Below are positions 1 to 11,499 of a stretch of 64,000 nt of DNA, piece by piece. The notes below the pieces were generated by a model. The model ran no database searches, was not told where the DNA came from, and saw only the letters and a list, made by a program, of their open reading frames with translations. The stretch covers positions 2,346,880 through 2,410,879 of the forward strand of contig NW_006499973.1 in the NCBI RefSeq assembly GCF_000471905.2, read 5' to 3'. Made by a program: the position numbers and the translations under genes. Source of the stretch: Amborella trichopoda. Its lineage: Eukaryota; Streptophyta; Magnoliopsida; Amborellales; Amborellaceae. Each line of letters begins with the position of its first letter. Position 1 is the stretch's first letter.

Positions 1-2687
1 GAGAGAGAGAGAGAGAGCCCCTTTGACAAAAATATGACCACTCATGAACTATCTTCTTGTTTGAGCTTCATTTGAAACCCTTCTATGGATTAGTCCCTCA
101 TGTTTGTGATCAAACACATACTATGGGTTCACTAAGGTATTAATTTTCCTTCTTATATTTCAATTCCTACCTTATTTACAGTATCAAAGCTTGTTGTAAT
201 TCTTAATTACAGTAGCTTTCTTCATTTTTTGTCATGAAAACTTGATATTTAAATAGTCTCAAAGCAATAGTGTAGTCCATACACATAATATGTGTAGATT
301 AGTTTACTCCATGATCTTGAGTAGTTTCACCTTGTCTTTCTTTATCTTCTTTTTTTTTGGAATTTTTATTGAGAATATACAATTGATGAGAGGTTTATTT
401 CATCATATTTAAGCACATGAAATGATCCATTGAGTTCCTTTTTTAATTTTGAAAAGTTCGTGTGGTCCCTTATGGACCACATGGTGTAGTTTCACCATGA
501 CTTCCTTATTTTATGTCTCCCAAACTTTGAAGGGTTATTTTGATACATGTATTTGTCATGTTTTAATCCTCATTAAGTGAAATAAATTTGTTTCCCCATT
601 GGATTTATCTCCTTGAGTTATTATTATGAGTCGTGCCTTAGACAATGGGACAAATTTAAGTCCTCAAAAGGCCCTTTGTGGCATGGGTACAAGGGTTCAA
701 ACCATAACTTTCCCCATGTATGCTAGCATGTTAATTTGATGTATTTACAGTTATTGAGTGATTCATGATTGATTAAATTGAATTTGTTATGTGAATATTG
801 AGTTTGTTCTTATAATAATGTATGAGTTAATGCAATGTTATATTGTTTAGTGAATTGAAATCTCATTAGATTATTATGATCAAGTATATGATATGTATGA
901 TACATTATAATATATGATAAGGATGAAGAATGAAGATGAAATTATTACGTAATTTTGATATAATGAGGAATTTTAAGTGCAAGTCATGTAATATGTTGTA
1001 GAGATATACATTCTGAGTATTTGGATATTGTATTGAGTTTAATTATATTTTTGAGCAAGGGATTTGTAAGGGACCTATTAGAGTTGAATTGATATTATTT
1101 AAATATGTATAAACCATGTTTATAGGTTGTAATATATGCATTATGGTTTTGTATGGAGATATTCATGTATTTAAACATTTGAGTTTTAATACAATGAAAG
1201 TTTTTTAAAAGATTGCCATTTCTAGCCCATTGGTCATATACCACCAGCAAATGGTGTCACAGCAGGGCTCTAATATGGTCATTTAGTCCTTTTATATTGT
1301 GTATAATTTAATTTTCAAATTGCATAAATAGTTGACCATCATTTTCATGATGTACGTGCATTGATTTTGAGAATTGATGATATCATTGACATGAGAACTG
1401 TGAATGAATATTTTCCATAACTATTATCTGTATGTGAGATAATGGTAGGGCATTCAATACTTTATAGAAGAGAATGATATTTCGTAGTATTTTGTGTTAT
1501 TGAGTTTATTTTTATATGGAAAAAGTCTCGTGAACATATTATGTATAGTTTGCAAGTTATTGACCTTTTATTAAAGTGTACCAGATATGAGAAAGAAATT
1601 TCTAAGAACTTATGGAATTGATCAATCAAAACTTATGGGGTTTTGATCAATCAAAACTTATGGGATTGAGTTAGAACCACTTTGTCTTTTTGAGGAATTG
1701 AGTCTAGTTTAAATGTGATTTTGGGCTCATAGGAAAATTCCCCATATCTGGAAAGTTATGGTCATTTTACTAAAGAGGTGTCAAACTGTAATTTCTGCTA
1801 CGCAGAGCAGAAGTTGACCCTCTGAGAATCATGTTGTTTGATCTACTTCAAAACATTATTAAGTACTACTTTTTTAATGAAAGTTGTTTCATTTTAAGTG
1901 TATTTTATCTGAAAATAAGTCCCATGGTTAAATGATATGTAAATTTAAAGTTATGTCTATTAAAGTGGACTGTACTCATGTTGAAAAACTCGAAAAAAAA
2001 AAAACAGTATTTGCCAATCCAATGTGTAAGAAGGGTATAAGTACTTTACATTTTTGTAATTCTATTATGAAGTATAAGTCGTTGAAAGTCCTCATGAGTT
2101 CTTAAGGTATTTTAGATTAGTGGGAGGGTTATATAAACCCTAATGAATCATAAGTATGAGTTTTAATACCCGATACTCGAGTCTTCGTTTAGATCCGAGC
2201 TACTCTTGGATAGTATGTGATGAAGTTGACAACAAGACTAAAGACATAAGTGGATGGATGCGATAATGTGCATAGTTACAAAAGAGAGATAGAAATGGTA
2301 AAACCAAATCAGGGATCAAAGACAAAGGTATGACACATTATGATTTAAAAGGTACGACTTCTTTCTACCTTTGAGCATGATTTTAATATGTTGAGAATTC
2401 ATTTATTAGAGACTAACTATTTTGGTTTTTATGATATCTTGTGATTAATTATTGGTAGAATATCTTGGTATATTATATAAGTTGAATGTTTGGAATGCTT
2501 GAACTCGTCATATAAGCTATAAACTTGAATTAGGCTGATACTTATATATTGAGATTTTGAATGCTTGTGTCCACTCTTATATGAGCTTAAGACATATGAC
2601 ATATGCTTAAGAAATTTGATTATAGATCTATGATCTTTGATTCAAATACTAATCCTATGGATATGGCCAACTTAAGATATATGACAT
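1..2687. other. AT-rich intergenic DNA, possibly old LTR sequence
   Basis: The first 17 bases are a (GA)n microsatellite and the rest is AT-rich DNA without a convincing reading frame. Phrases about pairing-neutral, T-rich stretches with scattered direct repeats (for example the repeated 'atcaatcaaaacttatggg' near 1621-1665) resemble long LTRs of plant gypsy elements, but I cannot find two termini. The block ends sharply at the LTR terminus at 2688. I see no gene here. Confidence 0.4.
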
Positions 2688-3159
2688 TGGTTGGGTACCT
2701 CGATCTCGCTCCCGAGTCGGGATGACCTTGGGGTTAGGTAACGGGTTCGCGACGAGCCCGGGACTGGAGATCGCTCTCTCGAGAACCTCGTGAAGAGGAC
2801 GCGAGTAGGGTACTAACTAGTGAGAGAGGAATTAGGGTCGTGATGCAAGGCTTACCTCATGTGGGTCCGTGACACGCTCAGGCTGGCTCGCATGAGTGCC
2901 CTCTTAAATCATGAAGAAAGCCCCACAAGTTTGAGACTGGTTTCGGACTCGCCTCCCTTAACTTCCTCGCTTCCTTCCTGCAAACACACACACACATGTA
3001 AAATGTCCAGACAAGTGGGTCAAGAGACCCCGACTTGTCTTTTAATGCAAGCATACACATGCATGCATGCTCGATGGAGAATGAAATGAGGGAACATGGT
3101 ATCATAAGGCCAATGCTAATTTGACAGCCTTACAGCGTCTCCTTGACAAAGGATTCACA

Positions 3160-5200
3160 GTGCGTTCAATATATAGAGAAGTGGGGGAGAGGAAGAAATC
3201 AGAGAGATGAAGTAGAGAGGAAGGAGAAGAAAGAAGATAGGGAGATAAAAGAGAGTGACTATAGAGAAAAATAGTGAGAGACCGAGAGAGAAGTAGGTAG
3301 AAAAAGAGAAGAGAAGATGGAGAGAGATGGAAGATAGATAGGGGTAGAAGAAGAAGAGAGAAGATAAAAAGAGAGAGGAGTTAGAGAGATAGTGAGAGGG
3401 AGAAGGAGAGAAGATAGAGGACGAGATAACGGTTAAGCCACCATTCAGGGAAGAGAGAGGAGAAAAGACAGAGGAAGAGGGTAAGAGAGAAAAGTTAGAA
3501 AGATAGTGAGAGAGAAAGGGAAGAAGATAGAGAAGGAGAGAGAAAGAGAAGAAGAGAGATAAAAGATTGAGAAGAGGGGAGAGATAGAGAAGGAGAGAGA
3601 TAAAGAAAAGAGAGAAAAGATAGAGAAGAGGAGAAAGATAGAGAAGGAGAGAGAAGTTAGAAAGATAATGAGAGAAAAGGAGAGAAGATAGACGGAGAGA
3701 GAAGATAAGGAGAGAGAAGGAGGAAAGATAGAGAAAGAGAGAGAGAGGAGAGAGAGAAGTTAGAAAGATAATAAGAAAGAGGAGAGAAGATAGAGGGAGA
3801 GAGAAGACAAGGAGAGAAAGAGAGAAGATAGATGATGCAGCAGTGATTAAGTCGCTGTTTGGGGAAGAGAGAGAAGGTCAGGGAGAAAGGAGAGAGAAAA
3901 CAAAAGATAAAGATAGGGGAGAGCAGTCGTCCGGAGAGGAAAGAGAAGACAGATGACGAAAGAGAAAGGGGAAGGAAGGGAGAAGGTGAAGTGACAGTTG
4001 AGCCACCGTTCGTAGAGGAAATAGAAGACAAAGGAGGAAGGAGAAAGGGGAAGGAAGGGCGAAGGCGAGACGACAGCTAAGCTGTCGTTCGAAGAGGAAA
4101 GAGAAGATAGAGGAGGAAGGAGAAAGGAGAAGGGAGAAGGCGAGACGACGGTTGAACCGTCGTTCGGGAAGGAGAGATAAGACAAAGGAGAAAGAAGAGA
4201 GAGAGAAAGAGGAAAGAGAAAGAAAAAGAGTGAGTGAAAAGATAGAGAAGAGGAGAAAGATAAAGGAGAGAGAAAAGTTAGAAATATAGTGAGAGAGAAG
4301 GAGAGAAGATAGAGGGAGAGAGAAGACAACGAGAGAGGTGGGAAGATAGAGGAGAAAGAGATAGAGAAGGAGAGAGAGAAGTTAGAAAGATAGTGAGAGA
4401 GGAGAGAAGATAAAGGGAGAGAGAAGACAAGGAGAGAAGATAGATGACGAGACATCGACTAACCCACTATTCAGGGAAGAGAGAGAAGGTTAGGGAGAAA
4501 GGAGAGAGAAAACAAAAGAGGAAGAAGAAGAGGGAAGGAAGGGAGAAGGCGAGGCGGTGGCTGAGCTGCTGTTTTGAGAGTAAGGAGAAGACAAAGGAGG
4601 AAGGAGAAAGGGGAAGGAAGGGAGAAGGCGAAGCTGCGGCTGAGCCGTTGTTCAGAGAGGAAAGAGAAGACATAGGAGGAAGGAGAAAGGGGAAGGAAGG
4701 GAGAAGGCAGCTAAGCCTCCATTCGGAGAGGAAAGAGAAGATAAAGGAGGAAGGAGAAAGGGGAAGGAAGGGAGAAGGCGAGACGATAGCTGAACCGTCG
4801 TTCGGGGAGAACAGAGAAGACAGAGGAGGAAGAAGATGAGACGACAGTTGAGGCTTGCCACTCTGGGAAAAGGCTCGAGCTACCGCTCGAGAGGAGAAAG
4901 AAGACAGAAGAGGAAGAATACAAGACAACACTCTAGGAAAAGGCTCAAGTTGCCACTCGGGAGGAGGGAGAAAGGAGAAAGAGGAAGAAGAGAGAGACAG
5001 AGAAGAAGAGGGAAGAGAGAGCAGAGAGAGAGGAAGAGGAAAGAGATAAAGAAGAAGAGGAGGAGAGAGAAAGAGGAGGGAGAAAGAGAAAAGAGAAGAG
5101 AGAGAAGAGGGAAAAGAGAGAAGAAAGAGAAGAGGGAAAAGAGAGTAAAAGAGGAGAGAGAAAAAGAGAGAGAAAGGCGGGGTTGGCAGCCACCGGCCCC
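3160..5200 (-). repeat. GA-rich tract with stem-loop units inside LTR E
   Basis: About 2 kb of (GA)n-like purine sequence, pyrimidine-rich in the element's sense strand. Between about 3925 and 4880 it holds tandem units of roughly 75-100 bp, each with a short inverted repeat. Two are perfect: ACGACAGCTAAGCTGTCGT at 4070-4088 and ACGACGGTTGAACCGTCGT at 4145-4163. Long open frames here on both strands are compositional. Confidence 0.85.
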
Positions 5201-5425
5201 CTGCTTCACACATGGGAAGGGAGAGGGTTACCTAGTGGGTCTTGGCTCGATGACTAAGATTAGGGGCAACAAGTAAAATATTCTCTCTCCTCTTTCTCTA
5301 ACAAAGGTTAAGCAAAATAACTAAGAACCAAGAGCATGAGATGAAAAGGGGGCTAAAAGATTATCCAAAGTATCAAACGATCAATCAAGCTCCAAAAGGA
5401 TCCTGATTGGTTATTACATGGTAAG

Positions 5426-5433
5426 TATATATA
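5426..5433 (-). promoter_or_regulatory. TATA box of LTR E
   Basis: TATATATA on the minus strand, at the same place in the LTR as the TATA motifs of F (8744), D (19446) and A (21682): after the conserved 'cacccatgtttg' stretch and before the pyrimidine-rich tract. A promoter role is inferred from position and sequence. Confidence 0.6.
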
Positions 5434-6788
5434 GGCAACCATGAGAAACATGGGTGGATTCTAAAAAACTAACCTAATTGCTGAAAACTAGACATTTTCT
5501 AATTTAAATAAATGCTAACAATTAGGGGCAAAATGATGATTTTGCCCCTCGCCCACAACAAACTGAGTAATTCGAGATCAGTCCCTATCATGGCCATGAA
5601 CTCACTTGAACTTCCTGTGGCTGAAATGGGGTCCTTTTGGCCAAAATAATATTGGAAACTTGTAGAGCTCAGTGAGGTGGCCATTTTGGTATAGGTTTCG
5701 AACCATGAATCGAGGTTTTAGGCCGCTAACTTGAGGAGGCAATATTTGTGAGAATCTTGCAATTTTAGATCCAGGATCCCACCCATTTCTTGATTGTTTT
5801 CTTCGATTTCTTTGCTATATATTGATGAGCAAGTCGCATGATAATTTTGCATCAAGAATGACTCGATTTGGTGCTCGAATGACCACTTTCTCAATTGGGG
5901 AATTTTGGCGGGAATTGGGATTTCGGTGGTAAAAAATTGCCTCTTATTGGTCCCTAAAATACAATAAATCCGACTGTTCATCACACTCGAGGTTTGGCCT
6001 GAATGAAGTATTCGACCTTGTGGTCGCGATGCATCCATTTTCAAGTCGTTCGGGTATGTAAGCGTTGTGATACGACTATTTGATCAAAGGGACCTTCTTC
6101 AAAATTCTTATAACTTTTTCTTTTTCATGGCGATCTTCTCTCTCCGATTTCTCTCGGCTCAGGCCATGCCATCGGGCATGCCATATATCAAAGCGATTGG
6201 GCCGATGAGATGAACATCCTCTCAAACTTTGGGCTCATTCTGACCCATGACGAAGGAGATATGGCCATAGAAAGTTCAGCCCAAAATTAAAACACAGTTT
6301 CCATAATTGGAGGCTGGTTCACCGAGGGTGCACCAGGTTTACGTGTGGCTAGCCTATTTTTGGTAAGTTGGCTACAGATTGGTCCAAAGACATCCGATTA
6401 AGCCGAAACTTGATATCTGGGGGTTTTCAAACGTTCAGAATCCAATGGAAGTGGTCTGGTGATCATCGGAAGCTCTGACGATGGGGCTATAGTTATAGTC
6501 TTCTTTCAGCATGTTAGAGGCAAAATTTTGAAATTGTTTTGGCGTCTGATCCGCCATAACTTAGTCGAATTGCGACGAAACTTGACGGGTATTCATAGGA
6601 GACTTAGCCACATTTTCAATCATTTTCAAGCCATTCTAGGACTGTTGAAAATCCAGCTCTAAATTGTGGCTTATTATACTACTACTTTCGTGGTCCACAG
6701 GCATTTTGGTACGTGCAGACCTTGGTCACAGATTGATCTCTCCTTATGTGTACCGGGGATAAAAAGTGTCGAAAAATTTCCTTCAGTA

Positions 6789-7359
6789 GCTTGCCTCGCC
6801 GAATGTTGTGCTTCGAGAGAAGAGATGACAACATTCGGAATCAAAACTGGTCCTGGGCTTTCTTTTTCTTCCTGGCCACCGATCACACGACTGCCAAAGG
6901 GGAAATCGTGCAAAGCTGCTTCCTGGAGCGGTGACCAAGGTGCTCAACATTTAGGGGCCTTGTTTAAGGGCTTGTAGAGACCTAGATCCGCCGAGGATTT
7001 AGGGGAGAAGAAACTTTGAGCTACTGGTGAGGGCCTTGCTTAAGGGCTTGTAATCCCACTTCAGCTGCTAATATTTTTTGTTCCAACAGCGGGGGCCTTG
7101 CTTAAGGACTTGTAGACCCAGTCAGTCAGAATCCAGGCTTGTCTGACAGTTGGGGGCCTTGCATAAGGGTTTTTTTCCCAATCAATTAGATTTTGTTTGG
7201 GTCTTCTGGTGGAGGTCCATGTCTGAGACTGTGCCTTCTGATGGAGGTCCACGTCTGAGGAGATGTTTTGGATAGACTGCCAAGGAGCCGTTGTTGGGCA
7301 TGTGTGCTGCTACACTAAGTTAGCTTCGACATGCAGGGTAACTCTTTTGGTGATGCGAT
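6789..7359 (-). mobile_element. 3' UTR and polypurine-tract fragment of element E
   Basis: This piece aligns with the sequence next to B's 3' LTR (38303-38700): the shared 'gaatgttgtgcttcgagagaagag' type block, then the 'cagaatccaggcttgtctgacag' type block, then 'gtgctgctacactaagtt'. It therefore belongs inside element E just upstream of its 3' LTR. It is cut at 7360 by the start of LTR F. The expected polypurine tract (minus strand, near 6790-6802) is eroded to GGCGAGGCAAGC. Confidence 0.65.
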
Positions 7360-8743
7360 TGTTTGAAGGTATTTTTCAACACTAGTATCCCTAATGTGAA
7401 TAAGGAGAAAGCATTTCGCGACCTAGGTTAGCAGGTATCAAAAAGCCTGTGGACTATGGAAGCTGTAGGACAATAAGCCCTGATCTAGATGAGAAATTTC
7501 CAAAAGTCTCAGAATGGCTCGAAAATGTGCAGGAATGTGGCTAAGGGTCCTAAGAATACCTTCCATGTTTCATAGCGATCCGACGAGTTTAAGGCAGTGC
7601 AGATGATAAAACAGTTTTGGGAAATTCCTCCTCTGTCATGCTAAAAATGGACCTTGAATTACCGCACCATAGTCAGAGCATCAAATGATCTCCAAACCAT
7701 CACCGTTGGATTTAGAACGTTCGAAAACCCTCGGGTACCAATTTTCGGTGCATTTAGATGCTTCTAAAGCAAGTTATGACCAAATTACCTAGCTCATACA
7801 CTATAACGGTGGTCCCTCGGTGAACCAGTTTCCATTAATGGAAACTGTGCTTCACCATTTTGGGGGAAAACTTTCCATGGTCATATCTTCCTTATCTCGA
7901 GTCGGATCGAGCCCAAAATTTAGGAGCATATTCGTCTCGATGACTCGGTCAATTTGATATGCAGCATGTAAGATGACACAGCTCCAACTGAGAGAAATCA
8001 AAGAGAGAAGTTTGCCGGAAAGTTTCAAAAGTAGCAGGGAGTTTTTAGCAGCACATCCCCTCGATCGAATGACCACATCATGACGCTCGCGAGTCGGATC
8101 AGCTCTAAACCAGATTCATTGCGATCATGAGGTTAGAGGCTTCATCTGAGTCAAGCCTCACACGTGATGGATGGTCAGATTCGACGCACGATGATATGAA
8201 GTTGCTACAATTTTCGACCACAAAAACCAAACTCCTGCCAAAATACCAAATTTAGAAAATCAACGTTCGTACACCAAATCGAGCCACGTTCTTCGCCAAA
8301 CGCTCATGACGGCTTGCACATCAAAATACAGTGAAAAAGTCATGAAAAGACACTGAGAAACGAGCGTGATCTTGAATCAAAGGTTGCACGTTCCTTGTGA
8401 ATTTCACATCTCTTGATTGTGGCCCAGAAGTCCAATCCATAGCTCGAAATGAGTATAAAAAAGATCGTCTTCCCGAGCCGATCAAGAAAAGAAAAAAATT
8501 TTGGCCGAATGAAGACCGGAAGGACCCCGAACGGACCCTGGAAGATCGTGAAGATTGCATGGCCATGACAGGTACTTAATTGGAATTTCAAGAATTGTGA
8601 GTAAGGGGCAAAATCATTAGTTTGCCCTTATTTTCTTAATTTTCTTTAATACATTTATTCTTATTTTTTTTAATTCATTTAATTCTTATTTTTTTACAAT
8701 TAGGTTAGAATTCGGGCATCCACCCATGTTTGGACTTAAAATC

Positions 8744-8750
8744 TATATAA
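8744..8750 (+). promoter_or_regulatory. TATA box of LTR F
   Basis: TATATAA in the context 'aaaatctatataagcacc', following the conserved 'cacccatgtttgg' block. Equivalent motifs occur at the same LTR position in E, D and A. Function is inferred. Confidence 0.6.
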
Positions 8751-8879
8751 GCACCAGATGTGCCCATATAAATGACCCCTTCTTGGATCAGTAAAATTTG
8801 GGCTTTTCATTTAAGTTTTTAGTCACGATCTAGAGAGAGAGAGAAGAGAGAGAAGATCTTGGTGGGTATCCTTGGGCAT

Positions 8880-9228
8880 TAAATGTATCTTTCTCTCTCC
8901 TCTCCTCTTCTCTTTCTTTCTCTCTTCTTTCCCTCTCTTACTTTCTTTTTCTTCCTTTCTCTTTCTTCTTTCTCTCTCTTCTTTTGTCTCTCTTTTCTTC
9001 TCTCTACTTTCTCTCTCTTCTTCCTCTCTGCTTCTTTCCTTTCTCTCTCTTCTTTCCTTTCTCTCTCTGCTTCTTTCCTTTATCTCTCATCTTCTTTCCT
9101 TTCTCTGTCTTTTGCTGTCCTTTCTTTTTCTTATTATTTCCTTTCTCTTCTCTTCTTTCCTTTCACTCTCTTCTTCTTTCTTTTCTCTCTCTTCTTTCTC
9201 CCCCTTCTCTCCTTTCTCTTTCTGTTTG
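8880..9228 (+). repeat. (CT)n-rich tract in LTR F
   Basis: Almost pure pyrimidine sequence of imperfect CTTTCTCTCT units. It follows the TATA box by about 130 bp, so it would lie in the transcribed leader. Open frames across it encode only Ser/Leu/Phe-rich low-complexity sequence. Confidence 0.9.
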
Positions 9229-9890
9229 ACACGGTAGAGTACACCACCATGCGTGTTCTCTCTCTTCTCTCTCTGTTGAGTACAATGAAGTACACTGTCG
9301 TGTACATTTTCTCTCTCTCCTCTATCTAGCACGAAAGAGTACACCATCGTGCACATATTCTCCCGCTTCTCCTTCTCTTTCTAACACGATGGAGTACACC
9401 ATCATGTGTATTTTCTCTCTCTTCTCTCACTCGAGCATGGGATAGTACACCACCGTGCACATTTTCTCTCTTCTTTCTCTTTGTCTGCAATGATGGAGTA
9501 CATCGTCGTGCGCATTTTCTCTCTCTCCTCCTCTGTCTGGCACGACAGAGTACATTATGATGTGCATTTTATCTCTCTTCTCCTTCTTTGTCTGGCATGG
9601 TAAAGTACACCACCGTGCATATTTTCTCTCTCTTCTTTCTCTCTGTCTGGCATGATAGAGTATACCATCGTCTGCATTTTCTCTCTCTTCTCTCTTTGTC
9701 TAATACAATGAAGTACACTACTATGTGCATTTTCTCTCTCCTCTCTCTATCTGGTGCAATAGAGTAGACTTCGTGCACATTTTCTCTCTTTCCTCTCTTT
9801 GTCTAGCACGGTGGAGTTTACCACCGTGTGCGGTTTCCCTCTCCTCTCTCCGTCTATCTGGCACGGTGGAGTACAACCGTGCACATTTTC
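9229..9890 (+). repeat. Tandem array of about 13 hairpin units in LTR F
   Basis: Units of roughly 54 bp each consist of a short inverted repeat around a loop core 'gagtaca' followed by a pyrimidine-rich spacer. Perfect examples are CACGGTGG/CCACCGTG (9807-9814 with 9821-9828) and GCACGGT/ACCGTGC (9861-9867 with 9876-9882). Other units use different but still complementary arms, such as GCACGA/TCGTGC near 9331-9354 and GTGCA/TGCAC near 9755-9776. Confidence 0.85.
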
Positions 9891-9939
9891 CTTTTCTTGT
9901 TTCTCTCCTCTCTCTATTGCTTGACTGGAGGGCAGGTTG

Positions 9940-10200
9940 AGCCTTGTGCCGCTGTGCCAGTTTTATCACTGAGCAGTCTAGTCGCTGTGCCGGTCTATTC
10001 ACCATGCCTGTCTAGCTGCCACGCCGACTAGCCGCTGTTCATGTCTCTGTTGAGCTAGTCTTGCCGCTCTGTCAGTCTTGCAGCTCTGCCAGTCTTGCTG
10101 TCGAGTAGTCTAGCCGTCGTGTCGGCCTAGTCACCGTGCCCATCTAGCTGCTGCACCAGACCAGCCGTCCTGCCAGTCTTACCGCTGTGCCAGTCTAGCC
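9940..10200 (+). repeat. GC-rich minisatellite 'ctagccgctgtgcc'
   Basis: Imperfect units of about 17-20 bp built on 'ctagccgctgtgccagt', downstream of the hairpin array and still inside LTR F. Short variants of this theme occur in the A LTR near 22540-22600, which supports the LTR assignment. Confidence 0.7.
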
Positions 10201-10436
10201 ACCATATCACACCTCTTTCCTCTCTTCTCTCTTCTCTTCTCCTCTTTCCTCTTATTCTCTCATTCTTTTCTCCTTGTCTCCCTTTTGGAAGGTTTAGCGA
10301 GATCTAAGCTAACCTTCACCCTCTCTCATCCCTTTTCTTCTTCCTCTCTTTGAAGTAAACACTTTCCTTTCTTCATCTCTGAATAACTAGGTGAAAGTCA
10401 AACCCTCCTTCATTCCTTTGTGTGCTAGTTCTGCCT

Positions 10437-11490
10437 CTAAAAGAGCAATGGGGACATACAGAACCTTCTGCTGGTCTGCTGTATAGGTGACCCTTGGTGT
10501 TGGAAGATCCACCTCTGAGGCTTCCTTGAGCTCAAGGGCCCTCTTGACTCGTCATTTTGTTCTGATGGGTTAGAAGTAGGGGAAGAAGCTTCGCCTTGAG
10601 GAGAGGATACCATGACCTCGAAGAGGTGGTAAGGTATACTTGGGCAAATGGGGGTCAAAGGGAGGATCTTGCCTTGTCTTTCCTCTTCATTGAACATGTC
10701 CATGATCATTCGCCCCAGGTCCTCAATGTCATCGTGAGATGAAGGTCCTATCTCTCTCACAGAATTCCAGTCATCATCTTTTGATTTATCTGGAGCTGGA
10801 TGGTCTGTGAAATAGTTCTTGACGTCGGCGTAGTGAGTCTTAGCTATGGGGAACAGTCTTTTGTCAGCATAGACCTTATGTTGCCTTCCATATCGGCTGT
10901 CCTTGAAACATTGGTGCAGTGTGGAAGGGACCACCCCCTGGTCGTGGAGCCCAGGACAACCAAGCAAGATATTGTAAGAGGTGTCGATGTCAATTACATG
11001 GAACTGAGCATAATCATTGAGGTCACCAATCTTGAGATGGAAGCACACTGTGCCGGCTGGTTTTTCTCCTGACTGGTTGAACCCTTGCACAGTGATGTAG
11101 GTAGGAGTGAGGTCGTCAGACCTTAATCCAAATCGACTGAGAATCCTTCTTGGGATCAGGTTAACTGCTGACCCTCCATCAAATATGATCCGATTGAGGG
11201 GGTAGGCATGCAATGCACCATTCACGAAGAGGGGGCGATTGTGGAAGTTGCCTCTCAACTAAAGATCATCTTCGAAAAAGGAGATCGCAAGGCACCCACT
11301 TGGAATGATCGGATCAACCTCAATAGGTTCCACCTCATTCTCGTACACTGCTGGGTTAGAAAGTGCTTGGACCAAGGCCATGCGGTAGTCTCTAGACAGC
11401 AGGAGGGAATCATAGATACTTAAAAGGCTGAAAGTTTTCTCAAGTGCCCAATTACATTGTATTTTATTTTATCCTTATTAGTCTTCTGTG
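10437..11490 (-). pseudogene. Retropepsin-like aspartic protease fragment of a Ty3/gypsy element
   Basis: This is the retrotransposon protease that would cut the Gag-Pol polyprotein. The open part, 11258-10437, carries the active-site block IIFDGGSAVNLIP, the flap-region phrase 'YITVQGFNQSGEKPAGTVCF', and the C-terminal family block 'LLGCPGLHDQGVVPSTLHQC'. The catalytic triad reads D-G-G rather than D-S/T-G, as in the other two copies here. Upstream codons to about 11490 ('YRMALVQALSNPAVYENEVEPIE' in another frame) match the linker ahead of B's protease at 52923. The frame is broken by a stop and frameshift before HNRPLF. It lies just downstream of minus-strand gag remnants, giving normal gag-protease order. 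Assignment to element E is plausible by orientation only. Confidence 0.8.
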
Positions 11491-11499
11491 TTCCTGATC

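Larger units (their letters stand above)
2688..6788 (-). mobile_element. LTR of element E (minus strand, 3' LTR)
   Basis: On the minus strand this block starts with a TGTTTGAAGG-like terminus (decayed to TACTGAAGG at 6788) and ends with the family end GGTACCCAACCA at 2688. It aligns along its length with LTR F (7360), D (18192), A (20410) and B (59554). The family sequence preceding the LTR, including a purine-rich tract and 'gcacaacattcg', lies at 6789 onward, so this is the 3' LTR of a minus-strand element. Its length of about 4.1 kb exceeds the other copies, mostly through expansion of the GA-rich tract. The matching 5' LTR was not found. Confidence 0.8.
7360..10300 (+). mobile_element. 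LTR F (plus strand, truncated at its 3' end)
   Basis: It begins with the family terminus TGTTTGAAGGTATTTTTCA at 7360 and follows the family U3 for about 1.3 kb, including 'ggtccctcggtgaaccag' and 'caatttgatatgcagcatg'. A TATA box and a long pyrimidine-rich tract follow. The conserved final 300 bp of the family LTR (the 'gaggcgattccgaacc' and 'cacctaacca' end) is missing; the sequence instead runs into minus-strand protease sequence somewhere in 10290-10430. It stands head-to-head with LTR E, so their U3 regions form a large inverted repeat. Confidence 0.75.

Noticed and set aside
3657-5276. Several long overlapping open frames on both strands
   Set aside because: They are products of GA-rich low complexity (Arg/Glu/Lys on one strand, Ser/Leu/Phe on the other) within an LTR.
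8872-9778. Ser/Leu/Phe-rich open frames resembling membrane proteins
   Set aside because: Pure CT-repeat translation in the LTR F leader tract; no start context or conservation.
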